Source: Algoriphagus taiwanensis
GTDB lineage: Bacteria; Bacteroidota; Bacteroidia; Cytophagales; Cyclobacteriaceae
Assembly (NCBI RefSeq): GCF_036245645.1
Contig: NZ_BTPE01000004.1
Coordinates: 248,001-312,000 of the forward strand
Direction of reading: 5' to 3'
Length of the DNA stretch: 64,000 nucleotides
Shown here: one piece after another, positions 1-8,823 of the stretch
Layout of the letters: the number at the start of each line of letters is the position of its first letter
How positions within the stretch are numbered: the stretch's first letter is position 1
Notes under the pieces: generated by a model
What the model saw: only the letters and a program-made list of their open reading frames with translations
Database searches by the model: none
Told to the model about the DNA's origin: nothing
Made by a program: the position numbers and the translations under genes

Positions 1-729
1 TTCGAAATTGGTCTCGGTCAGTCTGGTGACAGAGTAAAGGTGTGAGCCGCGGGTATTGAAGGCAATGTGCCCATCAGGCCCAATTCCTCCCAAGAAAAAG
101 CCTATTCCTCCCAAGTCCCGAATTCTCTGCTCATAATCCCCACACCACTGGTCGATCATGTAAATAGATTCCTGTTGGATTTTTTCCAGTTCGTTTGCAG
201 GGTCTCTGAATCTTAAGCTGAGATCTACTTTGAGATCAGGAAAAACTTCACTGAAGTGTTTGCCTCCTGAGAGGGGGATTTCGTCTGAATTAATCAGAAT
301 TGCTTTTTCCTTGGACAGTCCAAAACCCTGCAGGTAAAACTTGTTGACGTAGTCGTAAAAGCTGTTGTGTTGCTTGGAAGAAATGGGGTAAAACTCATCG
401 ATCTGCACGAAAGTCAAGTCTTTCAAAACCGGCTTTTTGGTGGATCCAAGGCCGTATTTTTCCCTGATTTCTTTCCCTTTCTTCGCATCCCAATTCTCAA
501 GCAGGTATTGTGTCCATTTGATAAAAAACTCAGGAGTTTTACCTGTTGGCAAACTGATAACTCCCTCGGGATTGGCAGCTGCCCACTCCAAAAAACGGCA
601 AGCAGTCATCAAGCCCAGCTTGGGGAAATTGTCTACGGTCAGGTAAGGAATCAGAGTGGAAATCTTGTCTACTCCTGATTCTGCCAAAAAGGCTTTTTCA
701 ACATCGGATAGTGGATACTTACTGAGCAT
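1..729 (-). CDS. Glucosamine-6-phosphate deaminase-like protein (NagB family), N-terminal part
   Basis: The gene runs off the left edge, so only the first 243 codons are visible. Starting from the ATG at 727-729 the protein shows the sugar-phosphate isomerase fold signatures of NagB: LPTGKTPEFF near residue 60, the QIDEFYP segment near residue 110 (the Asp matches the catalytic base region of NagB), and GGIGPDGHIAFN near residue 222, which carries the Asp and His of the active site. NagB converts glucosamine-6-phosphate to fructose-6-phosphate plus ammonia. The long N-terminal stretch before the first motif is typical of the larger Bacteroidota NagB-like proteins, some of which carry a C-terminal PIG-L/LmbE deacetylase domain. 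Whether that domain is present cannot be seen here. 6-phosphogluconolactonase is the main alternative, but the IDEFYP and GPDGHIAF motifs favour NagB. Confidence 0.8.
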   Translation of the reverse strand, partial: MLSKYPLSDVEKAFLAESGVDKISTLIPYLTVDNFPKLGLMTACRFLEWAAANPEGVISLPTGKTPEFFIKWTQYLLENWDAKKGKEIREKYGLGSTKKPVLKDLTFVQIDEFYPISSKQHNSFYDYVNKFYLQGFGLSKEKAILINSDEIPLSGGKHFSEVFPDLKVDLSLRFRDPANELEKIQQESIYMIDQWCGDYEQRIRDLGGIGFFLGGIGPDGHIAFNTRGSHLYSVTRLTETNFE

Positions 730-953
730 GTAGGAAAGATGGATTAGGTGTGAATTGAGTTATTTCGGCAGTTTTCCAAATTTTATTTCGGGTTTTATTT
801 CTCTTTTCTAGGTAAAGCCAATAAAACCCCTGTTTTGAACAGTTTTAATTCCGATTTATCCGAAATTAAAACTTCAAACAAAAATAAAAAACTTTATCGA
901 ATAAAAATAAACTTTTTTAAAAAAATTATAAAAGTATCCTTTCCATAAAAAAA

Positions 954-2408
954 TTATAGAGTTCTGGTAAAGGAAATTCGGATTCTTGCTTGGAATTCTT
1001 CAATAACTTTAAAAATCTCAATCAGGGTGACTTGTTGGATTTTTGTGAGTGTCTTGACCAAAAGGTAGTTCTTAGGGGCAGTATGGGACTCCAAAAGAGA
1101 GGAGGCTTGGCTTTCTAGTCTTAGGCTCATCAGGTACTCAAAAGCATGAGTCAATTCCTGAACTTCTTTCTCAGAGAATACGCCCTTTTCTTTCAGTAAT
1201 TCAATTCTTCGAATGGTATTGGGTTCTGTGATCTTATGCTTTAGGGCATAAACCCGGGCCAGGTCCACGATCGGCCGCATGGTTTTTTTCAGATTGAGCT
1301 GCTTTTCTCCGTCAATATCTTCTGTTTTTATTCTTTTGAAAAAGGTCAGCGGGGGCTCGTATTGAAGGGCGTTTTGACCCAAACTGAGAAAGAAGCGTTC
1401 GGATGCCTGATCCATTAAGTTGGCCATGTGATTTTTTAGCTCCTCTATTAATGACAAATCCCCATATATTCCTCTGCAATCAAAAAATGTGGAGTAGTTC
1501 ATAGCCGTCTCCTGAGATGCATCGCTGACCCACTGCAAGTAGTTGTTTTTCCAATGGGAGAGGGAGTGTGTCCATTTGGGATTCATGGCCATGAAGTTTC
1601 CATCGCAAAAAGAAAGACCTATTTCATCGAGAGCAGTAGATACCCGAGTGGCAAATTCCAGAAAATAGGCTCTTACCTCTTCCCGATGTTCATTGGCTTT
1701 GTCGGCATAAATGATGCCGTTGTCCTGGTCTGTTTTCAGAGTCAATTCTCCTCTTCCCTCACTTCCGTAAACAAAAAATACAAAGGGGGCCGGTGGAGGG
1801 CCAAATGCTTTGATTACCCGCTCGATGACCCTTTGGGAAATCGTATCAGCCACGGTGGTGATAATCTGATTCACGTAGGCAGCCTTCATCCCTCTGGAAA
1901 TCAACAAATGGATGAGGTCAGGCATCTGCTGCCATTTTTCCCGGAGTTCGGAATATTGCCGGGCTTCCTTCACCGATTGAATAAACATGAAGGGGCCTTG
2001 ACTCTGTTCGGTGAGGACTTTGGTTCGGCTTATCCATCCCAAAAATCCCTGTTCATTGCCTACCAGCAAATACCGAGCTTTGGATTGAAACATCAGCAAA
2101 AGAGCTTCCACAAGGCTGGACTCCGGAGAGATACTGATCAGATCCTTCTCCATTATCATTTCTACCTTCGTCCCGGGGTCCAATCCCACCGCCAATACCT
2201 GATCGCGAAGAGTCAAGTCTGTAATGTATCCAATGAGCTGTTTGGCTTGGTAGCCGATAAAGAGACAACTGACCTGCTCTTGGGCCATGTATTGGGCGCA
2301 GGTTTGGATTGAAGTCTCGGGAGTTACCCATCGGATACTTCTTACCAGAAGGTCTTTTACCTTTTTTGAGTAAAACTGGTCAGAAACCAAGGGGTGAGGA
2401 GCTTGCAT
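954..2408 (-). CDS. CBS-domain nucleotidyltransferase-like protein (DUF294), without cyclic-nucleotide domain
   Basis: The 484-residue protein has two CBS domains (about 15-75 and 80-135), then a DUF294 nucleotidyltransferase domain with the signature YGSEGRGELTLKTDQDNG near residue 215, and a helical DUF294 C-terminal domain from about 340. Family members usually start with a cyclic-nucleotide-binding domain that leads into a segment like FYSKKVKDLL. Here that linker lies at residues 12-21, so the first domain is missing. CBS pairs bind adenosine ligands and the other half resembles GlnD/nucleotidyltransferase enzymes, so a role in sensing energy or nitrogen state is likely, but substrates are not established. 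It follows sucD on the same strand but is separated from it by a terminator, so it is probably transcribed alone. The ATG is only a few bases behind a possible -7 element, so the start may be leaderless. Confidence 0.8.
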   Translation of the reverse strand: MQAPHPLVSDQFYSKKVKDLLVRSIRWVTPETSIQTCAQYMAQEQVSCLFIGYQAKQLIGYITDLTLRDQVLAVGLDPGTKVEMIMEKDLISISPESSLVEALLLMFQSKARYLLVGNEQGFLGWISRTKVLTEQSQGPFMFIQSVKEARQYSELREKWQQMPDLIHLLISRGMKAAYVNQIITTVADTISQRVIERVIKAFGPPPAPFVFFVYGSEGRGELTLKTDQDNGIIYADKANEHREEVRAYFLEFATRVSTALDEIGLSFCDGNFMAMNPKWTHSLSHWKNNYLQWVSDASQETAMNYSTFFDCRGIYGDLSLIEELKNHMANLMDQASERFFLSLGQNALQYEPPLTFFKRIKTEDIDGEKQLNLKKTMRPIVDLARVYALKHKITEPNTIRRIELLKEKGVFSEKEVQELTHAFEYLMSLRLESQASSLLESHTAPKNYLLVKTLTKIQQVTLIEIFKVIEEFQARIRISFTRTL

Positions 2409-2441
2409 ACAGGAAGATACAAAAGGCCAAGAAAATATGTC

Positions 2442-2471
2442 AAAAAAAAGCCCCGGAGTATTTTCCGAGGC
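2442..2471 (-). terminator. Intrinsic terminator of sucD
   Basis: Read on the minus strand, GCCTCGGA and TCCGGGGC form an 8-bp stem (one G-T pair) around a short loop, followed by eight T residues. It lies between the sucD stop and the DUF294 gene and separates their transcripts. Confidence 0.75.
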
Positions 2472-2516
2472 TTGGGTTGGATGATTGGTGGAAATTATTT
2501 TTTGATAAAAACCGGT

Positions 2517-3398
2517 TTAGGCGTTTACTCCTAGAGCTTTGGCCATGGTAGCTCCGATCTCTGCAGGAGATTCTACTACGTGAATTCCATTTTCTCTCAT
2601 GATTCTCATTTTGGCAGCAGCTGTATCGTCTGCTCCTCCGATGATCGCACCTGCGTGTCCCATTCTTCGGCCTGGAGGTGCTGTCTGTCCTGCGATAAAG
2701 CCAACTACAGGTTTTTTGTTTCCTGTTTCTTTGATCCATTTGGCAGCTTCTGCTTCGTAATTACCGCCGATTTCTCCGATCATGACAATCGCGTCGGTTT
2801 CAGGATCATTCATCAACATTTCTACTGCTTGCTTGGTAGAGGTTCCGATGATAGGATCACCTCCGATACCGATGGCAGTGGATACCCCTAAGCCAGCCTT
2901 TGCTACCTGATCAGCAGCTTCGTAGGTCAAGGTTCCTGATTTGGAAACGATGCCGATTCGACCTGGTCTGAATACAAAGCCTGGCATAATGCCAACTTTT
3001 GCTTCTCCCGGAGTGATTACGCCTGGGCAGTTAGGACCTACAAGGACACAGCCTCTTTCTTTGATATAAGGCTTGGCTCTCATCATGTCTGCCACCGGAA
3101 TACCTTCAGTGATAGCAATGATCACTTTGATCCCTGCGTCGGCAGCTTCCATAATCGCATCAGCAGCAAAAGCAGGTGGCACAAAAATGATGGATGTATC
3201 AGCACCAGTCTTTTGAACAGCTTCTTCCACGGAATTGAAAACGGGTCTCTCCAAATGAGTGGAACCACCTTTGCCAGGAGTTACACCTCCTACTACTTGG
3301 GTGCCATATTCGATCATTTGCTGGGCATGAAAGGATCCCTCAGAACCGGTAAATCCCTGGACGATAACCTTTGAATTCTTATTGACTAGTACACTCAT
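2517..3398 (-). CDS. sucD: Succinyl-CoA synthetase alpha subunit
   Basis: This 293-residue protein is full length for SucD. It shows the N-terminal CoA-binding Rossmann region (GFTGSEGSFHAQQM near residue 15), the NCPGVITPGE segment near 123 and, near residue 247, MGHAGAIIGG, whose His is the phosphohistidine of the catalytic cycle. With the beta subunit SucC it makes ATP or GTP while converting succinyl-CoA to succinate in the TCA cycle. sucC is not in the window, which is usual in Bacteroidota, where the two subunits are often encoded apart. The succinyl-CoA pool also links it to the methylmalonyl-CoA mutase genes at 14-21 kb. Confidence 0.97.
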   Translation of the reverse strand: MSVLVNKNSKVIVQGFTGSEGSFHAQQMIEYGTQVVGGVTPGKGGSTHLERPVFNSVEEAVQKTGADTSIIFVPPAFAADAIMEAADAGIKVIIAITEGIPVADMMRAKPYIKERGCVLVGPNCPGVITPGEAKVGIMPGFVFRPGRIGIVSKSGTLTYEAADQVAKAGLGVSTAIGIGGDPIIGTSTKQAVEMLMNDPETDAIVMIGEIGGNYEAEAAKWIKETGNKKPVVGFIAGQTAPPGRRMGHAGAIIGGADDTAAAKMRIMRENGIHVVESPAEIGATMAKALGVNA

Positions 3399-3513
3399 CG
3401 ATGCGCTTTTTTAAGTTTGGCACAAAAATAAAAGAAACCACCCGCTGACAAAAGAAAAGCGAAACATTCTCCAATGAATTTGGGAAGAGGAATCTTTTTC
3501 AGATTTTAGTCCT

Positions 3514-6500
3514 ATGCTGTGGCGATATTTCTACCTATTAAGCGTCTGCTTTTGTCTTTTTATCGGGTTTACCCCCACCTCTGCCCAGAGCTTTAAGTTT
3601 AATCTTCAGCCAAAGGGAGTTCGACTTCCTGTCCAGACTGTTTTTCAGATTGAGCAAGATACCCTTGGTCAGATGTGGTTTGCTACCTCCAGAGGGGTGG
3701 TTTATTCAGATGGTATCCAAACCTATGACTTGACAGATTCACTTCTTCGGAAATTTGCCTTTCGGATTTCTATCCACAAGGATGAGGAGGGGCATTTTTG
3801 GCTTTACAATGCCAGTGGAGTACCTGTAGTCTTGAAGGGGACCAAGTCAGGATGGTCTGAGGTGGATTTTCCTCCACAAGTCACGGCCAAGTTTTCTTCC
3901 GAAATACGCTTCTTTACCTTGGGGAAAGGCAGTCAGAAAAGACTTTTTGTCGATACGGGCTCTCAACTGATCTATTGGAATCAGGGTGAGACAGAAAAAA
4001 AGGTGATTTCAAGGGATATTGGGATCATGGGTAGTCTCTCTTCTGCATTGAGATGGGATGGAAAAGATATCCTGTTTTTTCAAAAAGGGGTTTACGTCTT
4101 GGAAAATGGCTACCTAAAGGACTTTAATCTCAAAGGAATAGCTCTTCCTGATTTTCCCGCAATTGTAAGGCAGGGTCCTTCAGGAGATTTTTATTTTTTG
4201 GGAAATAGTTTCTTGGCGAGGGGGAAGACTCCGGATTCTCCTGAAGAAATTCTGGATAAGGATTTTACCAATCCTGAAGTGATTAGCTCACCTTACTTTT
4301 CTCTAGCCTTCAAGGGAGATTACGTTTATTACCACTACAATTCCCAGTTTAAGAGATACCAACCTTCAAGAGGAAGACCTCTGATGTTGGATTTGTTTTA
4401 CCTTTTTCGATCCAATTACATTCACACCCTCTTTATTGACCGAGAAGGGATACTTTGGGTGGGAAGTAGCAGGGGCTTGGCAAACAGTAATAGTCAGGCA
4501 TTTCAAAATTATGGTGGGGAATCTTTGGAGTTTTTGGGAGAGGAGATTACTGCAATTACCGAACTGGAACCGGGAGATTTCCTTTTTGGATTTAATAATG
4601 GGATTCAGCGATTTAACAGGTCCGGAATAAAGACTCTGCTCAGAGATGCCAATATCCAGGGTAATCCCAATCACCGAATTATCAATTTCTCAAAAGCACC
4701 TTCAGGTGAAGTTTGGTTTTCTGCCAATTGGGGAGGGACCGGCTATTATAACCCGACTACCAGGCAAATCAGGATGATTCCTCCACCGCGGGGTGTCAAT
4801 ATTTCTTCCATCTCGATCCTTGGGGATAGTGCCCTTCTCACCAATTCGGAGCGAATATTCCATACTTCTCTCGAAGCCTTGAGAACGGGGAATTATGGCA
4901 AGGAACTGACCGGTGAAATCAAAGAGCTTTTGGGTGATGTGACGATTTTTCAGCGAAAGTCCGGTCGATTGTCCAATGGGAAATTCATCGTCATGCGAGC
5001 CAGCCGACTGGAAAATCAACATCCCGTGGTGGAAAGTTCAAAGTTTGTTTTGGCAGAAGGCTATGACTTTCTGGAATTGGGTTCGGATGAGGTTTTGATA
5101 GGGACGGAATACGGGCTGAAGCTTTACAAGGATAGGGAATTGAGCCTTTTCACTATCGAAGGTAAAACAATCACCCACCCGGTATTTGTGCTTATGAAAG
5201 ACAAGAAAAACCAAATCTGGGCTGGTACTGATCATGGAGTTTTCATCATCTCCGATGGCAAACTGACCAATTATAATGAAGCAGGTGGATTGGTCGGGGA
5301 TGAGGTCAATCGTGGAGCTCTTCTTCAGGCCCAATCCGGAAGAGTGATGATTGGCACCCACAAAGGCCTTTCTATTTATTTTCCGGAACAGGAGGCTTAT
5401 GGTGAAATCGCTCCCGAGTTGTACATCAAAAGCGCAATACTTGGAGATACAGACGTTTCGGTAGACGGGACTTTTGAAGTGTCCCATGAAAATAATGCCT
5501 TGAGGGTCAACTATGCTGCACCGGCATTCAATGAATCCAAGGAGCTCTTCGTTCATTATCGGTTGGCTACTTCAGAGGATACACCCTGGGAAGTAGTCAG
5601 AGATCCCCGATCCAATGAGCTGTTTTTTCCCAATTTACCCCCAGGCGATTATGTCTTTGAACTGAAAGCTTCCTACGATGGGGAGATTTTTTCCTCCTCT
5701 GTCAAATCCTCCCTTTTTCGGATCAAAAGGCCCTTTTATCTGCAGCCTCTTTTTCTGGTTCTCGCGGTTTTGATTCTGGTGGGGATAGGTATTCTTATCA
5801 GTGTCGTTTTTAGGCAGATTCAAAATCTGGGGGTGCTCAAATCCGAAGTGGACCAAAAAAACCGGGATAAATTTTTGGCAGAGCAGCAGTTCAAAAATGT
5901 CTGGAATAGTTCTCAGGACGGCATGGTTTTGTTTTTAGGGGAGGACCATATCCTTACCACCAATCCTGCATTTGCTCAGATGATGGGCAAACAGGTGCCT
6001 CTTCTTGAAAACACTTCTTTTTCCGAACTCCTGACTCCGAATTCTATACTCAGGGTGGAATTATTGAATGTTTTGGCCAAAATCCGACAGAATCCGGGAA
6101 ACGGAGTTTCACTGGAAACCCGAATGGATTGGAAATCAGGGGCTTTGGAAATGGAGGTATATTGTGTGCTTCTTGAATCTGATTTTTCTGGAAAAGAGCT
6201 TATCCTTTGCGTATTCAAGGATATTACGGCCCAAAAACTGGCCGAAAAAAACCTAAAACTGGCCAAGGATAGGGCAGAGGAGGCCAATCGGTTCAAAACC
6301 AGCCTGCTGTCCAATATCAGTCATGAAATCCGGACTCCACTGAATGGCATCATTGGGGGAGCCGAGCAAATCCTTTTACTCAAAAAGGGGGATTCCGAGA
6401 TTTCGGATTTGGTAGAGATTATTCTTCAAAGCGGGGAACGTCTTTTGGGAACGATCAATTCGCTCTTGGATTTGGCCCGAATCGAGGCCAACAAAATGCC

Positions 6501-6969
6501 CGTGGTCTACACTTCGACTCAAATCCATCCTTTCTTTGAATCCCTTATCAAACCGCTCAAAATCTCAGCTTCCAAAAAAAAGCTGGATCTGGGAATGAAT
6601 TTTCTCAATGAGGATTTTATTGCCAAAATAGACCGGAGGTTTATGGAGATTATATTTAATAACCTCCTCGGAAATGCCATCAAATACACTCAAGAAGGCA
6701 AAATCGAGGTAAAGGTCTACAGGGAATCCAATGATTTGATTTTGGAAGTGGAGGATTCCGGGGTGGGGATGTCTGCGGAGTTTCAGAATAAGATGTATCA
6801 TCCATTTGAGCAGGAAAGTACTGGGAATGACCGTCTTTTTGACGGTACCGGACTTGGGCTGAGCATTACCAAAAATCTGGTGGAACTACTTCAGGGCAAG
6901 ATTTCCATTTGGAGTGATAAGTTTAAAGGAACGCGGGTTCAGGTGAAAATCCCCTTGCCAAAAGATTAA
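3514..6969 (+). CDS. Two-component propeller sensor histidine kinase
   Basis: The 1151-residue protein begins with a signal peptide (cleavage near FTPTSAQ). A long periplasmic part follows, with repeats resembling the two-component regulator beta-propeller (for example QMWFATSRGVVYSDG, ILWVGSSRGLANS, QIWAGTDHGVFIISDG). Then come a Y_Y_Y-type immunoglobulin domain ending near 745, one transmembrane helix near residues 750-772, a PAS domain (about 785-910), a HisKA domain with the canonical box SNISHEIRTPLNG near 935, and an HATPase domain with the N box NLLGNAIKYT and G boxes ending at the C-terminus. It lacks the receiver and AraC domains of the Bacteroides hybrid two-component systems, so it must signal to a separate partner. 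The next gene, a receiver-kinase protein 42 bp downstream, is the obvious candidate. Its signal is unknown; relatives often sense glycans. Confidence 0.93.
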   Translation: MLWRYFYLLSVCFCLFIGFTPTSAQSFKFNLQPKGVRLPVQTVFQIEQDTLGQMWFATSRGVVYSDGIQTYDLTDSLLRKFAFRISIHKDEEGHFWLYNASGVPVVLKGTKSGWSEVDFPPQVTAKFSSEIRFFTLGKGSQKRLFVDTGSQLIYWNQGETEKKVISRDIGIMGSLSSALRWDGKDILFFQKGVYVLENGYLKDFNLKGIALPDFPAIVRQGPSGDFYFLGNSFLARGKTPDSPEEILDKDFTNPEVISSPYFSLAFKGDYVYYHYNSQFKRYQPSRGRPLMLDLFYLFRSNYIHTLFIDREGILWVGSSRGLANSNSQAFQNYGGESLEFLGEEITAITELEPGDFLFGFNNGIQRFNRSGIKTLLRDANIQGNPNHRIINFSKAPSGEVWFSANWGGTGYYNPTTRQIRMIPPPRGVNISSISILGDSALLTNSERIFHTSLEALRTGNYGKELTGEIKELLGDVTIFQRKSGRLSNGKFIVMRASRLENQHPVVESSKFVLAEGYDFLELGSDEVLIGTEYGLKLYKDRELSLFTIEGKTITHPVFVLMKDKKNQIWAGTDHGVFIISDGKLTNYNEAGGLVGDEVNRGALLQAQSGRVMIGTHKGLSIYFPEQEAYGEIAPELYIKSAILGDTDVSVDGTFEVSHENNALRVNYAAPAFNESKELFVHYRLATSEDTPWEVVRDPRSNELFFPNLPPGDYVFELKASYDGEIFSSSVKSSLFRIKRPFYLQPLFLVLAVLILVGIGILISVVFRQIQNLGVLKSEVDQKNRDKFLAEQQFKNVWNSSQDGMVLFLGEDHILTTNPAFAQMMGKQVPLLENTSFSELLTPNSILRVELLNVLAKIRQNPGNGVSLETRMDWKSGALEMEVYCVLLESDFSGKELILCVFKDITAQKLAEKNLKLAKDRAEEANRFKTSLLSNISHEIRTPLNGIIGGAEQILLLKKGDSEISDLVEIILQSGERLLGTINSLLDLARIEANKMPVVYTSTQIHPFFESLIKPLKISASKKKLDLGMNFLNEDFIAKIDRRFMEIIFNNLLGNAIKYTQEGKIEVKVYRESNDLILEVEDSGVGMSAEFQNKMYHPFEQESTGNDRLFDGTGLGLSITKNLVELLQGKISIWSDKFKGTRVQVKIPLPKD

Positions 6970-7011
6970 TTTTTGTATTTTGGCCCTCATCAGACCCAAG
7001 AATCCAACCTT

Positions 7012-8187
7012 ATGTTTACACTAAAAATCCTCATAGTTGAGGATGATTCTGTTTCCGCTTTGCTGCTCCAGCGAGCTTTGGAGAAAAATGCCCACCAAAT
7101 CATCGGGATTGCCGACTCTGGAGAAAAAGCTTTGGATATCTTGGAGGACAATCTGGCCGATATCGTGATGATGGATATCAATTTGGCCGGAGAGCTGGAT
7201 GGGATCCGTACGACAGAAATTATCAATGAAAAATACGATATCCCTGTTGTTTACCTGAGCGCTAGTTCGGATGCCGAGACACTAAACAAAGTAGTCGGTA
7301 CCAACCCGAGTGCGTATGTCATCAAGCCTTTCAATATCCGTGAGCTCAACATGGTGATCGAACTGGCTATTTTTAAAGACAGGAAAGAAAAAGAGCTCCA
7401 AAAGCTCAACAATGAGCTGGAAGAAAAGGTAAAGCTGAGAACAGCAGAACTTTACGAAGCCAATAAAGAACTGACCAAAGCCCTCGAAAAAGAACGGGAA
7501 ATCAACGAACTCAAATCCCGAATTGTATTGAACGTATCCCATGGATTCAAAACTCCATTGACCTCTATCCTGAGCTCTGCACAGCTGCTCCAGATCTATG
7601 CCGAAAAGGATCATCCTTTCAGGCAAAAGATTACCAAGCATGCCTTCAAAATTGAAAATTCAGTCCGTGCTTTGAATAATCTACTGACCAGTATATTGTT
7701 TTTTGGAAAAGCTGACGAAAACAAGCTGGAGTTTAAGCCTAAGAAAGTATTTATGGGGGCATTTGTAAAGGAAGTTATGGATACGGTCAAAGCAGGTATC
7801 GAGAATGATGTCACCATCAATTCGGAGATTGGAGAGATGCCCAAAACCCTCACTACGGATCCTGAATTGGTCTATCAAGTGCTGGAAAATCTCCTTTCCA
7901 ATGCCGTAAAATACTCGAAGGACAAAGGGAAAGTAGAATTTAAGCTGTCTGTCGAAAATGGCTTTCTGAAAGCAAAGGTTGCAGATAAAGGAATCGGGAT
8001 TCCAAAATCGGAACAAAGCCAACTTTTTGACCGTTTTTTTCGTGCCAAGAACGTCGGGATCATCGAAGGATCCGGCTTGGGGCTTTCTATTGTCAAAAAA
8101 TGCATGGAAGTACTCCAGGGAGAAATTGAATTTGAAAGCGAACAAAACAAAGGCACTGTCTTTCGGGTCACTATTCCAGTCAAATAA
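7012..8187 (+). CDS. Receiver-domain histidine kinase with altered H box
   Basis: The start is set at the ATG of MFTLKILIVEDD (391 residues), because an earlier in-frame start would add unconserved residues. An N-terminal receiver domain (1-120) has the acidic pair, phospho-acceptor Asp (MMDINLAG), switch Ser (YLSAS) and Lys (VIKPF). A coiled coil spans about 125-165. The HisKA box is NVSHGFKTPLTS: the acidic residue that normally follows the phospho-His (HE) is Gly here. The HATPase domain is intact, with NLLSNAVKYS and GSGLGLSIV. The protein has no membrane segment and no output domain, so it may act as a phosphorelay or phosphatase partner of the upstream propeller kinase. The H-box change is a single-base difference from GAA and could reduce autokinase activity. 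Confidence 0.9.
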   Translation: MFTLKILIVEDDSVSALLLQRALEKNAHQIIGIADSGEKALDILEDNLADIVMMDINLAGELDGIRTTEIINEKYDIPVVYLSASSDAETLNKVVGTNPSAYVIKPFNIRELNMVIELAIFKDRKEKELQKLNNELEEKVKLRTAELYEANKELTKALEKEREINELKSRIVLNVSHGFKTPLTSILSSAQLLQIYAEKDHPFRQKITKHAFKIENSVRALNNLLTSILFFGKADENKLEFKPKKVFMGAFVKEVMDTVKAGIENDVTINSEIGEMPKTLTTDPELVYQVLENLLSNAVKYSKDKGKVEFKLSVENGFLKAKVADKGIGIPKSEQSQLFDRFFRAKNVGIIEGSGLGLSIVKKCMEVLQGEIEFESEQNKGTVFRVTIPVK

Positions 8188-8190
8188 ATT

Positions 8191-8823
8191 ATGCTTTTAC
8201 AAGCCAAGTCTTTAAGCTTTGCCCATCCCGGGCAAAAGTCCATTCGTTTTCCTGATTTTAATGTGGATTCAGGTCAATCTCTGTTGATTTTGGGGAATTC
8301 AGGCTCCGGGAAAACAACCCTTCTCAACCTTCTTGGTGGACTTTTGAGTCCTGCATCCGGAGAAGTGGTACTGGACGGAGTCAAAATCAATGAGTTGAAA
8401 GGGCAGAAGTTGGATTTATTCAGAGGGAAAAATATCGGGATTGTATTCCAAAAGCCTCATTTGCTGGCTGCACTGAATGTCCGAGAGAATCTGGAACTCG
8501 CTCATTTTTTTGGGAAAAAGGAGGGACAAAAGACCAACGATCTTTTGAAGGATCTTGGGATTGCCGAAAAGGCCAAATCCTCCGTGCTTACCCTCAGTGA
8601 AGGGGAAGCTCAGCGGGTATCCATTGCTCGGGCCTTGGCTAATGCTCCCAAACTTATCCTTGCAGACGAACCCACCTCTAGCCTGGATGATAGCAATACG
8701 GAAAAAGTCATCCGTTTGCTTCAGACCCAAGCCTCAAAGATAGGCGCAGCGCTGATTATCGTAACTCATGATCAGCGTGTCAAGCAGCATATTCCCAACT
8801 TTATTGAAGTCAAAGCCTCATGA
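8191..8823 (+). CDS. ABC transporter ATP-binding protein (LolD/MacB class)
   Basis: The 210-residue ATPase has Walker A GNSGSGKTTLL near 35, a Q loop in IVFQKPHLLAALNVRENL, the ABC signature LSEGEAQRVSIARAL near 133, Walker B LILADEPTSSLD near 157 and an H-loop His in VTHDQ near 192. This set is typical of MacB/LolD-type ATPases that power FtsX-like permeases rather than classic importers. It starts 3 bp after the kinase stop, and its own stop overlaps the permease start by 4 bp (ATGA), so it is translationally coupled to the permease. Context with the permease and the DUF3299 gene suggests the metal-linked system described for P. aeruginosa PA4064-PA4066. LolD of the lipoprotein sorting pathway is the alternative. 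Confidence 0.9.
   Translation: MLLQAKSLSFAHPGQKSIRFPDFNVDSGQSLLILGNSGSGKTTLLNLLGGLLSPASGEVVLDGVKINELKGQKLDLFRGKNIGIVFQKPHLLAALNVRENLELAHFFGKKEGQKTNDLLKDLGIAEKAKSSVLTLSEGEAQRVSIARALANAPKLILADEPTSSLDDSNTEKVIRLLQTQASKIGAALIIVTHDQRVKQHIPNFIEVKAS

Noticed and set aside
1554..2312. Long open frame on the plus strand inside the DUF294 gene
   Set aside because: It is a shadow of the real minus-strand gene, without a recognisable domain, signal or ribosome site.
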